Assembly: GCA_947377625.1 (NCBI GenBank)
Contig: CANCGR010000014.1
Location: forward strand, 1-15,478
Reading direction: 5' to 3'
Origin: Gammaproteobacteria bacterium
Lineage (GTDB): Bacteria > Pseudomonadota > Gammaproteobacteria > Pseudomonadales > Pseudohongiellaceae
DNA length: 15,478 bases
The notes below the pieces were generated by a model. It searched no databases and was not told where the DNA came from. It worked only from the letters and a program-made list of their open reading frames with translations. Below, piece by piece: positions 1 through 7,357 of this stretch. The position numbers and the translations under genes are program-made. Position 1 is the stretch's first letter; each line of letters begins with the position of its first letter.

Positions 1-1189
1 CGGCCTGGCCGGGTGCCAGAGAGCCCAGCTGCGGGCGTCGCAGCAGTGAGGCACCGCCGCGTGTGGCGTAATGCAAAAATTCACGCGGAGGCGGCAATGG
101 GTCGCTGCGTTGTGAGGCGCCCAGACACTGCAACAGATAAGCGAGCCGGATGCAGTCCAGCAGGTTGGAGTTGTCGTTGGAGGCGTAGCCGTCAACGCCG
201 AGGCCGGTGCGCACGCCCGCTGCCCACGCGGCACCAAGATCAGTGATGCCATCGCCTACCAGACACATCGGGGCCGGGCAGTGGCTAAGGCCGATTTCCA
301 ATTGCGCCATGCGAAACATTTCGTCGCGGCTCAATTCCCAGCCGTGTGCGATCCAGATGTCCGGCCCGGTGAAGCCGATGCTTTCGCACCACTGCAACGA
401 ACGCATGCCGTAGCGTTTTTGCATAAGCGCGTTTTCGCCTTCGCACAGATGCGTGTGCACGGCGAGCTGGTGTTGCCGTGCCAGTTGCAGTGACTCGGTA
501 AAGGTTTCCTGATAGCAGTTGATCGGCTGGCACGGGGCGAGCACCAGCGAGCGCATGCTGTAGGGGCTGGGGTCGTGGTATGCGCGGATCAAACGCTCAC
601 AGTCCTGCAGATATTCAGCAGTGGTTTCCACCATCGAATCAGGCATTGTGCTGCCGGCTGCAGCCGGCAAGGTATTCGTGCCGCGCCCGGCTACCAAGCG
701 CATGCCACACAGCTGCGCCGCTTCGAACTGACGGTCGATCAGATATTTGCCGGCATGACGGTTGTAACAGTACTGGTGATCGAACGCGGTGGTGCAGCCG
801 TGCTTGATCAGTTCGGCCATTGCGATCATCGACGTGTGGAAAATGCACTCCTCATTGATGAGACTGAAGATCGGATAGATGCGCCGTAGCCATTCGACCA
901 GCGACAGCTGCGACCAGTCGAGTCCCAACTGGTTGCGCACGAAGGCCTGGAAAAAATGGTGGTGAGTGTTGATAAGGCCTGGATAGACAAACAGCTTGCT
1001 GCCGTCGATTACCTCAACGTTCGGTGGGCGTGGATACTCTGTGCCAGCAGGATGGATTGCACTCACCACGCCGGCTTCGCAGACAAGGTCGACATTACGA
1101 TGCACAGTGCCTTGGCCATCGCAGCTCACCAGTGCGGCGATGTTGGCAACGATCAGGTTGGATTGGTGGGTTGTGTGCACGCGCAGCAT
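1..1189 (-). CDS. ATZ/TRZ-family amidohydrolase, 8-oxoguanine deaminase-like (3' end beyond window)
   Basis: An open frame reads leftward off the window edge: 396 codons are visible, and a family length near 450 means roughly the last 50-60 residues are missing. The full amidohydrolase metal site is present: HxH at residues 76/78 (NTHHHFF), His247 with Glu250 (THLCE), His282 (AHGWE), His303 (SHCPAP) and Asp333 (GVDGYASND). The NTHHHFFQ motif, the following Trp/Leu-rich segment and the GVDGxASND motif look most like 8-oxoguanine deaminases, which hydrolyse 8-oxoguanine to urate and ammonia. No signal peptide is seen, so it should be cytoplasmic. The ATG at 1189 is directly preceded in frame by TGA, so the start cannot lie further upstream; no strong ribosome binding site precedes it. 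It is divergent from the secreted amidohydrolase at 1307. The family call is firm; the substrate is inferred, and another aminohydrolase of the same superfamily is possible. Confidence 0.8.
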   Translation of the reverse strand, partial: MLRVHTTHQSNLIVANIAALVSCDGQGTVHRNVDLVCEAGVVSAIHPAGTEYPRPPNVEVIDGSKLFVYPGLINTHHHFFQAFVRNQLGLDWSQLSLVEWLRRIYPIFSLINEECIFHTSMIAMAELIKHGCTTAFDHQYCYNRHAGKYLIDRQFEAAQLCGMRLVAGRGTNTLPAAAGSTMPDSMVETTAEYLQDCERLIRAYHDPSPYSMRSLVLAPCQPINCYQETFTESLQLARQHQLAVHTHLCEGENALMQKRYGMRSLQWCESIGFTGPDIWIAHGWELSRDEMFRMAQLEIGLSHCPAPMCLVGDGITDLGAAWAAGVRTGLGVDGYASNDNSNLLDCIRLAYLLQCLGASQRSDPLPPPREFLHYATRGGASLLRRPQLGSLAPGQA

Positions 1190-1264
1190 TCACGTTGTCA
1201 GGGCATATTTCAGTTGTGCAAGAACTGCACCATGGCTCTGCCGGTGCATGGCAAGCTTATTGCT

Positions 1265-1278
1265 TGACCACTTGGTCA
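1265..1278. repeat. 14-base dyad in a divergent intergenic region, possible operator
   Basis: TGACCA-CT-TGGTCA is a perfect 6-base-arm dyad. It lies between the divergent starts at 1189 and 1307, about 28 bases before the ATG of the secreted amidohydrolase. Its position fits a repressor or activator site for one or both genes. The sequence does not let me name a regulator, and short dyads occur by chance. Confidence 0.3.
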
Positions 1279-1306
1279 GGAAATTTTCCAACCATTGGGG
1301 GAAGCT

Positions 1307-2734
1307 ATGCCGCACAACAATGCCAGATATGTTCCATCCTGGTTCCGCTCGCGCGTGCCGGCGCTCTTGTTGGGTGCATTACTGTGGCAGCACGGTCAGG
1401 CGCAAGTACTGGTGGAGAACGCCACGCTCATCACCGAGCAGGAGGGTGTGGAGGCGCCATTCACTGGCTACATGCTGGCCGGTGCCGACGGATTGATCAC
1501 TGCCATTGGGCCGGGCGCTTATGCCGGGCAGTTGCCCTCTGGCACCCAACGGGTCGATGCCAGCGGCAAGTTTGTAATTCCCGGTTTTGTGTCCGGCCAT
1601 AACCATTTGTGGCAGAGCGCATTCCGTGGCATTGCGCTCGACAAGGTGCTGCAGCCCTGGCTTGATGCCTTGCATCGCACCTACGGGCAGTTTTTCGCCA
1701 ACGATGATTTCTACTGGTTCACGTTGCACGGTGCACTCGATCAATTACTGCACGGCATCACCACCACCTACAGCCATTCCCAGCGGCTCGACGCCAACGA
1801 AGAGCAGTATCTGGGCAGCATGAAGGCCGAGATGGAAGTAGGGCAGCACTTTATCTTTTCCTACAACAACGACACCAAACTAAAGCCGGCGGCGATGGAC
1901 CTTGCCTTCGATGCGTTCATGAAAAAGGCCAATGCCAATATCGCGCTGCCGGGATCGATGATGCTGGGCGCCGCGATCAACGCTGTTGGCAATTTCAGCC
2001 CCGACGACACACTCGCGCGCGAGATGGCATTGGCGAAGAAATACAAGGTCGGCGTGCAGATTCACTATCTTGAACAATTTTCTACGGGTGAAGCGGACCG
2101 TGCGCAGTGGCAGTCGATGAAAGCCAAAGGTGCGCTCACTCCCACCACCACCTTCGCGCATTTCATCCAGACCACCGATGCCATATTGAAAGACACGGCA
2201 GCAGCCGGTGCCGGCATGATCTGGAATCCGCTCTCCAACGGCCGACTCGCTTCAGGGTTGTCCGACATTCCCAAATATCGCGCGATGGGCGTGAAAGTGG
2301 GCATGGGTGTGGACGGTGCTGCTTCCGGCGATATCAGTGATCCGTTCGAGAATATGCGCATGGGCATGTATGCGCTGCGCATGCAGCATCATGATCCGGC
2401 CATCATGTCAGCCGAACAGATTCTGCGGCTGCATACGCTGGATACTGCCAAAGTGCTGGGCATCGGCAACAAGGTGGGCAGTCTTGAGCAAGGCAAATTG
2501 GCTGACTTCCTGATTCTTGATCCCGGCAGCCCGCTCACCGGCGGTGTGTTCAATCCGGTGGCGCATCTGGTGGCGTCAATGAACGCGATGAATATCGAAG
2601 CAATCTATGTGGCCGGCAAGCTGCAAGTGCAGAACGGCAAAGTGCTGGGCAAGGACACCAAAGCGGTGCAGGGTGAAGTGGTGAAAAGAGTGGCGAGCAT
2701 CGTGGCGGCGCAGAAAAAAGCTGCCAAGAAGTGA
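1307..2734 (+). CDS. Secreted amidohydrolase-family protein (cytosine deaminase/ATZ-TRZ type)
   Basis: Metal-dependent hydrolase of 475 residues in the amidohydrolase superfamily. An N-terminal signal peptide (Arg/Leu-rich segment around residues 13-27, likely cleavage after Ala32 in HGQA|Q) would send it to the periplasm, unlike most superfamily members. Metal-site residues are visible: HxH at 98/100 (SGHNHLWQ), His253 with Glu256 (IHYLE), His285 (FAHF) and Asp336 (GVDGAASG). The usual H-[CN]-P-x-S-N segment reads WNPLSN (Trp306), so the histidine often seen there is missing. The protein ends in a Lys-rich tail (QKKAAKK). I chose the ATG at 1307 over an in-frame TTG at 1295 because GGGGGA lies about 5 bases upstream and the signal peptide follows cleanly. 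It probably forms an operon with the alpha/beta-hydrolase 19 bases downstream. The substrate is unknown; deamination or ring opening of a heterocycle is likely. Confidence 0.85.
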   Translation: MPHNNARYVPSWFRSRVPALLLGALLWQHGQAQVLVENATLITEQEGVEAPFTGYMLAGADGLITAIGPGAYAGQLPSGTQRVDASGKFVIPGFVSGHNHLWQSAFRGIALDKVLQPWLDALHRTYGQFFANDDFYWFTLHGALDQLLHGITTTYSHSQRLDANEEQYLGSMKAEMEVGQHFIFSYNNDTKLKPAAMDLAFDAFMKKANANIALPGSMMLGAAINAVGNFSPDDTLAREMALAKKYKVGVQIHYLEQFSTGEADRAQWQSMKAKGALTPTTTFAHFIQTTDAILKDTAAAGAGMIWNPLSNGRLASGLSDIPKYRAMGVKVGMGVDGAASGDISDPFENMRMGMYALRMQHHDPAIMSAEQILRLHTLDTAKVLGIGNKVGSLEQGKLADFLILDPGSPLTGGVFNPVAHLVASMNAMNIEAIYVAGKLQVQNGKVLGKDTKAVQGEVVKRVASIVAAQKKAAKK

Positions 2735-2753
2735 GGACGGGAGCCAGATAATC

Positions 2754-3527
2754 GTGGGGAATACACTGCCGTTGCTGGTGCTGATACACGGTGCGTGGCA
2801 GGGCAGTTGGGCCTTTGCCAACTGGCTGCCTGAATTGCAACGCAGCGGCTGCCAAGCCGTAGCGGTGGAGCTGCCTGGCAATGGCTGGGGCCCTTTGGCA
2901 GAGGCAGCTGCCAGCTTGCAAAGTTATTGCGCGCAAGTGCTCGCGGTTATCGAAGCGAACGAGGGGCCGGTAATTCTGGTGGGTCACAGTGGGGGTGGTA
3001 TCACGGCCTCGCAAGTGGCCGAGCTGGTTCCGCACAGGGTTGCAGCGATCGTTTATCTGGCTGGCATCATGCTGCCTTCCGGCGTCGACTTGGGTGAAAT
3101 CATCAGGCTGTGTGAGAGTGAGAATGCGGGCAGCAATTTTGACGGCATCCTTCCATGGCTGGATTTTTCCGGCGATGGCACCGTCTCGACGGTGCAGCAG
3201 CAAGGCGCACTCGCGTGTTTTGTGCACGACTGTGCTGCTGAATTTTCGCTGCCGGCCGTGCAGCAACTGCGCCCGCAGCAGGAAAGTGGCCGGCTGATGA
3301 CAACGACTTTGTCATCGGCGCGCTTTGGCACAGTGCCGCGTATTTATGTGGAGTGCAGCGAGGATCGTTCAATTTTTTTGCCGCTGCAACGCAAGATGCA
3401 AGCGTTGTTGCCGGGAGCCAGATGCATTCACATGCAATGCGCTCATGTACCGCAACTGGCGCAGCCGGCAAGGTTGACAGAACTTTTGTTGCCGGTGTTG
3501 AAAGAGTTGTTGTTAAAAGAACTGTAA
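2754..3527 (+). CDS. Alpha/beta-hydrolase, plant-methylesterase/hydroxynitrile-lyase-like
   Basis: Compact alpha/beta-hydrolase of 257 residues. It has the oxyanion-hole motif HGAWQGSW (12-19), a nucleophile elbow GHSGGG with Ser79, a probable acid Asp204 (CSEDRS) and a catalytic His231 (CAHVP). The HGAW start and FVHDCA segment (157-162) place it with the MES/SABP2/hydroxynitrile-lyase-like group, whose characterised plant members cleave methyl esters of small acids. No signal peptide is present, so it should be cytoplasmic. The likely start is the GTG at 2754, preceded by GGGAG about 10 bases upstream; HGAW follows at the usual distance. It sits 19 bases after the secreted amidohydrolase on the same strand and is probably co-transcribed, possibly acting on a product of that enzyme. 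It converges with the next gene, leaving 8 bases between the stops. The fold assignment is firm, the substrate is not known. Confidence 0.82.
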   Translation: MGNTLPLLVLIHGAWQGSWAFANWLPELQRSGCQAVAVELPGNGWGPLAEAAASLQSYCAQVLAVIEANEGPVILVGHSGGGITASQVAELVPHRVAAIVYLAGIMLPSGVDLGEIIRLCESENAGSNFDGILPWLDFSGDGTVSTVQQQGALACFVHDCAAEFSLPAVQQLRPQQESGRLMTTTLSSARFGTVPRIYVECSEDRSIFLPLQRKMQALLPGARCIHMQCAHVPQLAQPARLTELLLPVLKELLLKEL

Positions 3528-3535
3528 CCGTCAAC

Positions 3536-4885
3536 TCATATCATCGGAATGGCTGCGAATTTTTCGCGTCTTTTCAACAGTTCGCCGGTTTGTTTGCTGA
3601 TGGCTTCCAGCAGCGCCGCTTCGTCGACATTGCATAGCTGTCGGTCGGCAACGCAAGGCAGGCCGCCCACCCACACGTCTTTTACATCGCTGGCGCGCGC
3701 GGCAAATACCAGGTTCCACAGCACGGGGTCGTGGCCTTCGCTGTCGAGAATCGGCAACAGATGCGGCTGCCAAAGATCCACAGTCAACAGATCGGCTTGC
3801 TTGCCGGCTTCCAGCGAGCCGAGTTTTTTATCCACACCGAGCAGACGTGCGCCTTCAATGGTGGCCATGCGCAGCGCCGTGGGTGCATCGATGGCGGCCG
3901 CATCCAGTCGAGTCACTTTCTGCAACAAAGACGCACCTTTCATGCATTCCCACATACTGAGTGTGTTGTTGGAAATGCCGCCGTCTGAACCGAGCCCCAC
4001 GCAAATACCGGCCTCGCGAAACTGCTGCAGCGGCGCCGGGCCAGACGCGAGTTTCATGTTGCTGAGCGGGCAGTGCGCAATGGCAGTGCCGGTGGCGGCC
4101 ACGGTGGCAATCTCGCTTTCATCCAGCCACACGCAGTGAGCCAGCACCGAGCCGGGTTTCAGAATGCCCCAGTCGTTGAACTTGTGCACCGGCCGTTTGC
4201 CGAACAGCTTGATGACTGCCGCCACTTCTTCCTGTTGTTCGCTGGTGTGGGTGTGGATGTTGACGCCATAGCGGTCTGACAGATCACGCGCGGCGCGGAA
4301 CATTGCTTCCGAGCAGTAAGTGATGTGTTCCAAGCCCACCCACGCTTTGACGCGATCAACCGGATAGCGCCGGCACTCGTCTATGAGTTGCTCAGTACTG
4401 GCGAGTGTTTCAAAAAAATCCTTGGTGGGATGATCAGCCGCATAGGGCACCAGCTGCACGCGCATGCCCAGTTGCATGGCGGCTTGTGCACCCTTATGCA
4501 GAAAGCGGTACATGTCCATCACCATAGTGGTGCCGCCTTTAAGCGCTTCCATGTAGCTGACGAGGCAGGAATAGTAGGCGTCAGTCTCATTGAGTGCGCG
4601 ATGTTCGCGCTGGTATTCAGGCAGCCAGTCCATCAACTGCGCGTTTTCGGTATAGCCCTTGAGCAGACTGGAATGCGAGTGGGTGTCGATCAGCCCCGGC
4701 AGCACGGCCAGCCTGCCTTTGCCGTCGATGGTGCGGGCTGCGGGCGGCACACTGACCTCGCCGGTGTGGCCCACTGCAATGATGCTGCTGTCATCGAAGA
4801 CGATGGTGCCGTTGCGGTAACAGGTGAAGTTGGCATCGATGGTGTAGATGCGGGCGTTGGTAATGGCGGTCAGTGCTGTGGTCAT
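3536..4885 (-). CDS. ATZ/TRZ-family amidohydrolase, MTA/SAH deaminase-like
   Basis: Cytoplasmic amidohydrolase of 449 residues, a normal length for the ATZ/TRZ family. Motifs in order: HxH at 69/71 (IDTHSH), His213 with Glu216 (THTSE), His250 (LAHCVWL), HCPLSN (271-276) and Asp301 (GSDGG). This arrangement is that of 5'-methylthioadenosine/S-adenosylhomocysteine deaminases such as Thermotoga TM0936, and also of guanine- and triazine-type hydrolases, so the reaction is most likely deamination of a purine-like amine. The frame is open back to 4978, but the ATG at 4885 is preferred: GGAGG lies 7 bases upstream and the protein then begins with the typical short beta-strand start (LTAITNARIYTID). 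No signal peptide. The 5' flank carries a large palindromic repeat and no clear promoter. It converges with the alpha/beta-hydrolase gene. Substrate assignment within the family is not possible by eye. Confidence 0.85.
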   Translation of the reverse strand: MTTALTAITNARIYTIDANFTCYRNGTIVFDDSSIIAVGHTGEVSVPPAARTIDGKGRLAVLPGLIDTHSHSSLLKGYTENAQLMDWLPEYQREHRALNETDAYYSCLVSYMEALKGGTTMVMDMYRFLHKGAQAAMQLGMRVQLVPYAADHPTKDFFETLASTEQLIDECRRYPVDRVKAWVGLEHITYCSEAMFRAARDLSDRYGVNIHTHTSEQQEEVAAVIKLFGKRPVHKFNDWGILKPGSVLAHCVWLDESEIATVAATGTAIAHCPLSNMKLASGPAPLQQFREAGICVGLGSDGGISNNTLSMWECMKGASLLQKVTRLDAAAIDAPTALRMATIEGARLLGVDKKLGSLEAGKQADLLTVDLWQPHLLPILDSEGHDPVLWNLVFAARASDVKDVWVGGLPCVADRQLCNVDEAALLEAISKQTGELLKRREKFAAIPMI

Positions 4886-4963
4886 TGGGTGTCCTCCAGT
4901 CTGGGTTGTGAGCAAGTTGTGTTCCATCTTGTGGGTGCTTGATGATTTTGCTCTGCTCTTACA

Positions 4964-5070
4964 GCCTCTGACCGGCACAGTGTTCCGCGACCGCCACGAG
5001 TACGTCCCTGTAGGCTATCTTCGGCCATCCATGGCCGAAGACGTCGCTCCACACTGTGCCGGCCAGAGGC
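4964..5070. repeat. 107-base nested palindromic element (interspersed-repeat-like)
   Basis: The outer arms 4964-4983 and 5051-5070 are reverse complements over 20 bases with one mismatch (a G-U pair in one RNA orientation). Inside them GCGAC (4987-4991) pairs with GTCGC (5043-5047) across symmetrical TCC bulges. A central hairpin has an 11-base perfect stem (5018-5028 with 5031-5041) around a CC loop; it contains the GGCCATCCATGGCC core. A further weak dyad TACGTCCCTGTA lies at 5001-5012. The nested design with short hairpins resembles palindromic interspersed repeats (REP/BIME or MITE-like) found in many gammaproteobacterial genomes. I recall similar 'CCATGGATGG ... TACAGGGACGTA' intergenic repeats, but cannot confirm copy number here. 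Confidence 0.7.
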
Positions 5071-5166
5071 TTCGAAGATTCACTCGTGTTCACGCCGGAT
5101 GACGTTGAATACTCGCGCGCTGAAAATTGTGAGTGTGCAGAGAAGAGTTACGCGATGAACTCGAGA

Positions 5167-5268
5167 GCCTTGGGCCGATAAGTCATTCTGAAACCGTCGG
5201 AGGCCAGGAGGGAAACTGGAAGCGCTAATTAGGCCTGCGTGTTTCAGAATGACTTATCGGCCCAAGGC
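5167..5268. repeat. Perfect 28-base inverted repeat with 46-base spacer
   Basis: Arms 5167-5194 and 5241-5268 are exact reverse complements over 28 bases. The spacer adds a short inner pairing, AGGCC (5201-5205) with GGCCT (5232-5236), so the transcript could fold into one long hairpin. It lies just downstream of the stop codon of the lipoprotein gene (5338, read leftward). It may be a 3'-end stabilising structure, a non-autonomous mobile element, or a recombination product of the neighbouring direct repeat. There is no T-run for intrinsic termination. Confidence 0.8.
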
Positions 5269-5343
5269 TGTGCGTGCGTGGCCACTATTGCGTGTTTCAG
5301 AACTACTTATCGGTCCAAGGCTGTACGCGTGTAGACACTATTT
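5238..5343. repeat. Imperfect tandem duplication, two units of about 53 bases
   Basis: Unit 1 is 5238-5290 and unit 2 is 5291-5343. The 28-base arm found at 5241-5268 recurs at 5294-5321 with three differences, and the following 21 bases match at about 16 positions, ending in CACTATT in both. Unit 2 overlaps the stop codon (5338-5340) and the last codon of the lipoprotein gene, so the duplication reaches into coding sequence. With the inverted copy at 5167-5194 there are three copies of the same core. Confidence 0.7.
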
Positions 5344-6399
5344 CTTCTTGGCAGCAGCCGCTTCTTCAGCACGCTTGAAGCGCGAAGTAGTGATGAAATC
5401 ACGAATCGCTTCGTTGCCTTCGTTGCAAGCGTATTCGAAGAACTGGTATCCCTCGTCACGTTTCCATGGCAGCTGGGCTGACCACGGTTTGGTCTGCATG
5501 GTCGGATCATCGACGGTGACGGTGTAGGTCAGGTCGTTGTCGGCGGTGCGTTGAAAGCGTTCGACGATTTTCAGATCGGTGCTGGTGGCGCGCGGCGTGA
5601 TGGGTGTGCCGGGTGTGCCGAAATTGGTCATGCTGGCAAGGCCGTTGAAGTTGGTGGTTTCCACGATCAGTGTGTTGCCTTCCCAGTGACCGCGTGACGA
5701 ACCCAGCCACTGTTTTACCTCGCCATCAAGCGGCGGGAAATTGCCAACCGGAATGACGCGGGCTTCGTGGATCATTTCCATGTTGATGACAACATAGCCG
5801 GGTGACTGCAAAACCTGAATGCCATTGTTGTACTGAAATGGAAACATTGATGGTGGCAGGCCGCGTGTGATGCAACGATCCCAAGTGTCGAAATCCGCTA
5901 CGCTGTCGAACACCTGACGGCTCCAGCTGCTGCCCATGGTGGCGGATTGCTGTTTGCCCAGTTCGGTTTGCTCGGGCAGTTGGCCATTGGGTGGATCAAC
6001 GATCAGTGAGGTCTGCTGCGGCAGATCCGACATTTCGGCCCAGTGGCCCATGCCGATGCGGTCTTGGGCATTTTCATTGGCATAGCGAGTGTTGCGCGAT
6101 TCAAGATTGGCACGTTGTTTGGCGATTTCATCTTCATTGAACGTGAGACGGTCGCCGTATTGCGCAGGACGTTGCAGCGGCACCTGAATCAGATGCACCA
6201 CTGGCCACATGCCTTGAATGTCGGGATCGCCCCATGCAGTTTTTGGTTGTTGCCATGGCCCTGCAGCGGCAGCAGCATCACCTGCAGCAGCGGTGTCAGC
6301 TTTTTTTGATGCATCGGAACATGCAACCAATGTTGCTACGGTTGTTGCTGCAGTGACAAGGGCAAGCAAGGTGAATGAAGCGCGGCGAGGCAGGTGCAT
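5338..6399 (-). CDS. Lipoprotein of the WEG-motif envelope family (uncharacterised)
   Basis: 353-residue protein with a lipoprotein signal: a hydrophobic stretch (10-26) ends in the lipobox LVAC, with Cys27 the predicted lipidated residue. An Ala-rich linker (35-47) follows. The conserved domain opens with GDPDIQGMW (57-65), has a Cys176 followed by RGLP, then HWEGNTLIVETT (238-249), a VERF segment (279-282), a DP-T-x(3)-PW block (298-306) and FEYAC with Cys325. The same landmarks occur in the products at 6518 and 12118. I know of no assigned function. The two conserved cysteines could form a disulfide in the periplasm. The tail is AAAAKKK. The frame is open to 6771, but the ATG at 6399 has GAGG about 7 bases upstream and starts directly at the signal peptide. 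It stands head to head with the secreted relative at 6518, sharing a 118-base intergenic region. Confidence 0.82.
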   Translation of the reverse strand: MHLPRRASFTLLALVTAATTVATLVACSDASKKADTAAAGDAAAAAGPWQQPKTAWGDPDIQGMWPVVHLIQVPLQRPAQYGDRLTFNEDEIAKQRANLESRNTRYANENAQDRIGMGHWAEMSDLPQQTSLIVDPPNGQLPEQTELGKQQSATMGSSWSRQVFDSVADFDTWDRCITRGLPPSMFPFQYNNGIQVLQSPGYVVINMEMIHEARVIPVGNFPPLDGEVKQWLGSSRGHWEGNTLIVETTNFNGLASMTNFGTPGTPITPRATSTDLKIVERFQRTADNDLTYTVTVDDPTMQTKPWSAQLPWKRDEGYQFFEYACNEGNEAIRDFITTSRFKRAEEAAAAKKK

Positions 6400-6517
6400 G
6401 GGGAGTCCTCTTGTCGGGGCTAATGTGTGACAACCATAGCACACTATTCTTTTTGGGTGCGCCCGTTGTTTGCTGTTAGGATTGCCGACAATTAATGCGC
6501 CCATCAAGAGGTCAACG

Positions 6518-7324
6518 ATGCCAAGTCGCCTGCCAAACTTCATCAATAAATCTGTCATGCTGGTTGCGGGGCTGATGTGTTTGGCGCCGGCAGTGTGGGC
6601 AGCAGAGCTTCCGCGCATTGGCGGCCATCCCGATCTCAACGGCATCTGGCAAACGATGAACAGTGCCAACTGGAATCTTGAAGCGCACTCGGCGAGCAAG
6701 ATTGATTCGCAGTGGCAGTTGGGTTCGTTGTTTACGATTCCTGCCGGGCAGAGTGTTATCGTTGAAGGCAAGATTCCTTATCTGCCGGCAGCGTTGGCCA
6801 AACGCGATGAGTTGCGTGCGCTTTGGCCCAAGTCAGATCCGGAAACTCTGTGCTATTTGCCAGGCATTCCACGCGCTACCTATTTGCCTTATCCGTTCCA
6901 GATTATCGAAGGTGATCGCGATATTCTGATGGTCTATAGCTACACGACTTCCAACCGCACTGTGTACATGAGCAATCATCAAGAGCCGCCGGTCGATACC
7001 TGGATGGGACGCTCCAACGGCAAGTGGGAAGGTGACACGCTGGTAGTGGAAACCACCGGCTTCAATGCCAAAGCCAAACTGGATCGTGCTGGCAATCATT
7101 TCAGCTCAGCACTGAAAGTGGTGGAGCGCTTCACACTGGAAAATGCCAATGTGATTCGCTACGAAGCCACTATGACTGATCCACAAACCTACAGTGCCCC
7201 ATGGACCATCCGCATGCCGCTTTACAAACATGTGGAAGCCAATGCCCAGTTGCTTGAACACAAATGCACGCCGTTTGCGGAAGAACTGCTGTACAAGGAT
7301 CTCGAACAGCCAGCCAAAAAATAA
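6518..7324 (+). CDS. Secreted protein of the WEG-motif envelope family (uncharacterised)
   Basis: 268-residue protein with a Sec signal peptide (hydrophobic residues 12-24, likely cleavage AVWA|AELP after residue 28). The mature part starts with GGHPDLNGIW (35-44), then Cys112 followed by LPGIPR, a KWEGDTLVVETT block (169-180), VVERF (201-205), DP-x-T-x(3)-PW (221-229) and a LEHKC segment with Cys250. These match the lipoprotein at 5338 and the C-terminal part of the product at 12118. The tail is EQPAKK. The function is not known. The ATG at 6518 is chosen because GAGG lies about 7 bases upstream and the signal peptide follows directly; an in-frame start at 6470 would add a non-signal extension. 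The DUF6152-type gene begins 33 bases downstream on the same strand, so the two are likely co-transcribed. Confidence 0.82.
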   Translation: MPSRLPNFINKSVMLVAGLMCLAPAVWAAELPRIGGHPDLNGIWQTMNSANWNLEAHSASKIDSQWQLGSLFTIPAGQSVIVEGKIPYLPAALAKRDELRALWPKSDPETLCYLPGIPRATYLPYPFQIIEGDRDILMVYSYTTSNRTVYMSNHQEPPVDTWMGRSNGKWEGDTLVVETTGFNAKAKLDRAGNHFSSALKVVERFTLENANVIRYEATMTDPQTYSAPWTIRMPLYKHVEANAQLLEHKCTPFAEELLYKDLEQPAKK

Positions 7325-7357
7325 ACTGAAACACAAAACCGAACCTGGAGTGATCCC

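Larger units (their letters stand above)
4886..5337. other. 452-base gene-free intergenic stretch with two palindromic repeat structures
   Basis: This stretch lies between two leftward genes and contains no credible coding frame. The only strong signals are a 107-base nested palindrome (4964-5070) and the inverted/tandem repeat cluster (5167-5343). No recognisable sigma-70 promoter for the amidohydrolase starting at 4885 stands out, and neither palindrome is followed by a T-run on either strand, so neither looks like an ordinary intrinsic terminator. Confidence 0.7.

Noticed and set aside
207..1602. Plus-strand open frames across the left edge (for example 956-1267 and 1024-1602)
   Set aside because: They are shadows of the minus-strand 8-oxoguanine deaminase-like gene and of the amidohydrolase at 1307; they show no recognisable domain and poor start context.
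4886..4978. Longer start for the MTA/SAH deaminase-like gene
   Set aside because: The extra 31 residues are polar and basic with no domain match, while the ATG at 4885 has a strong GGAGG site at good spacing.
5167..5343. Repeats that might be a CRISPR array
   Set aside because: Only three copies, one of them inverted; the direct pair repeats across the whole 53-base unit instead of alternating a conserved repeat with unrelated spacers, and no cas gene is present.
6424..6445. GTGTG ... CACAC dyad resembling a CRP site between the divergent WEG-family genes
   Set aside because: The symmetric arms are 10 bases apart, not the TGTGA-N6-TCACA spacing, and the half-site in correct register matches only three of five positions.
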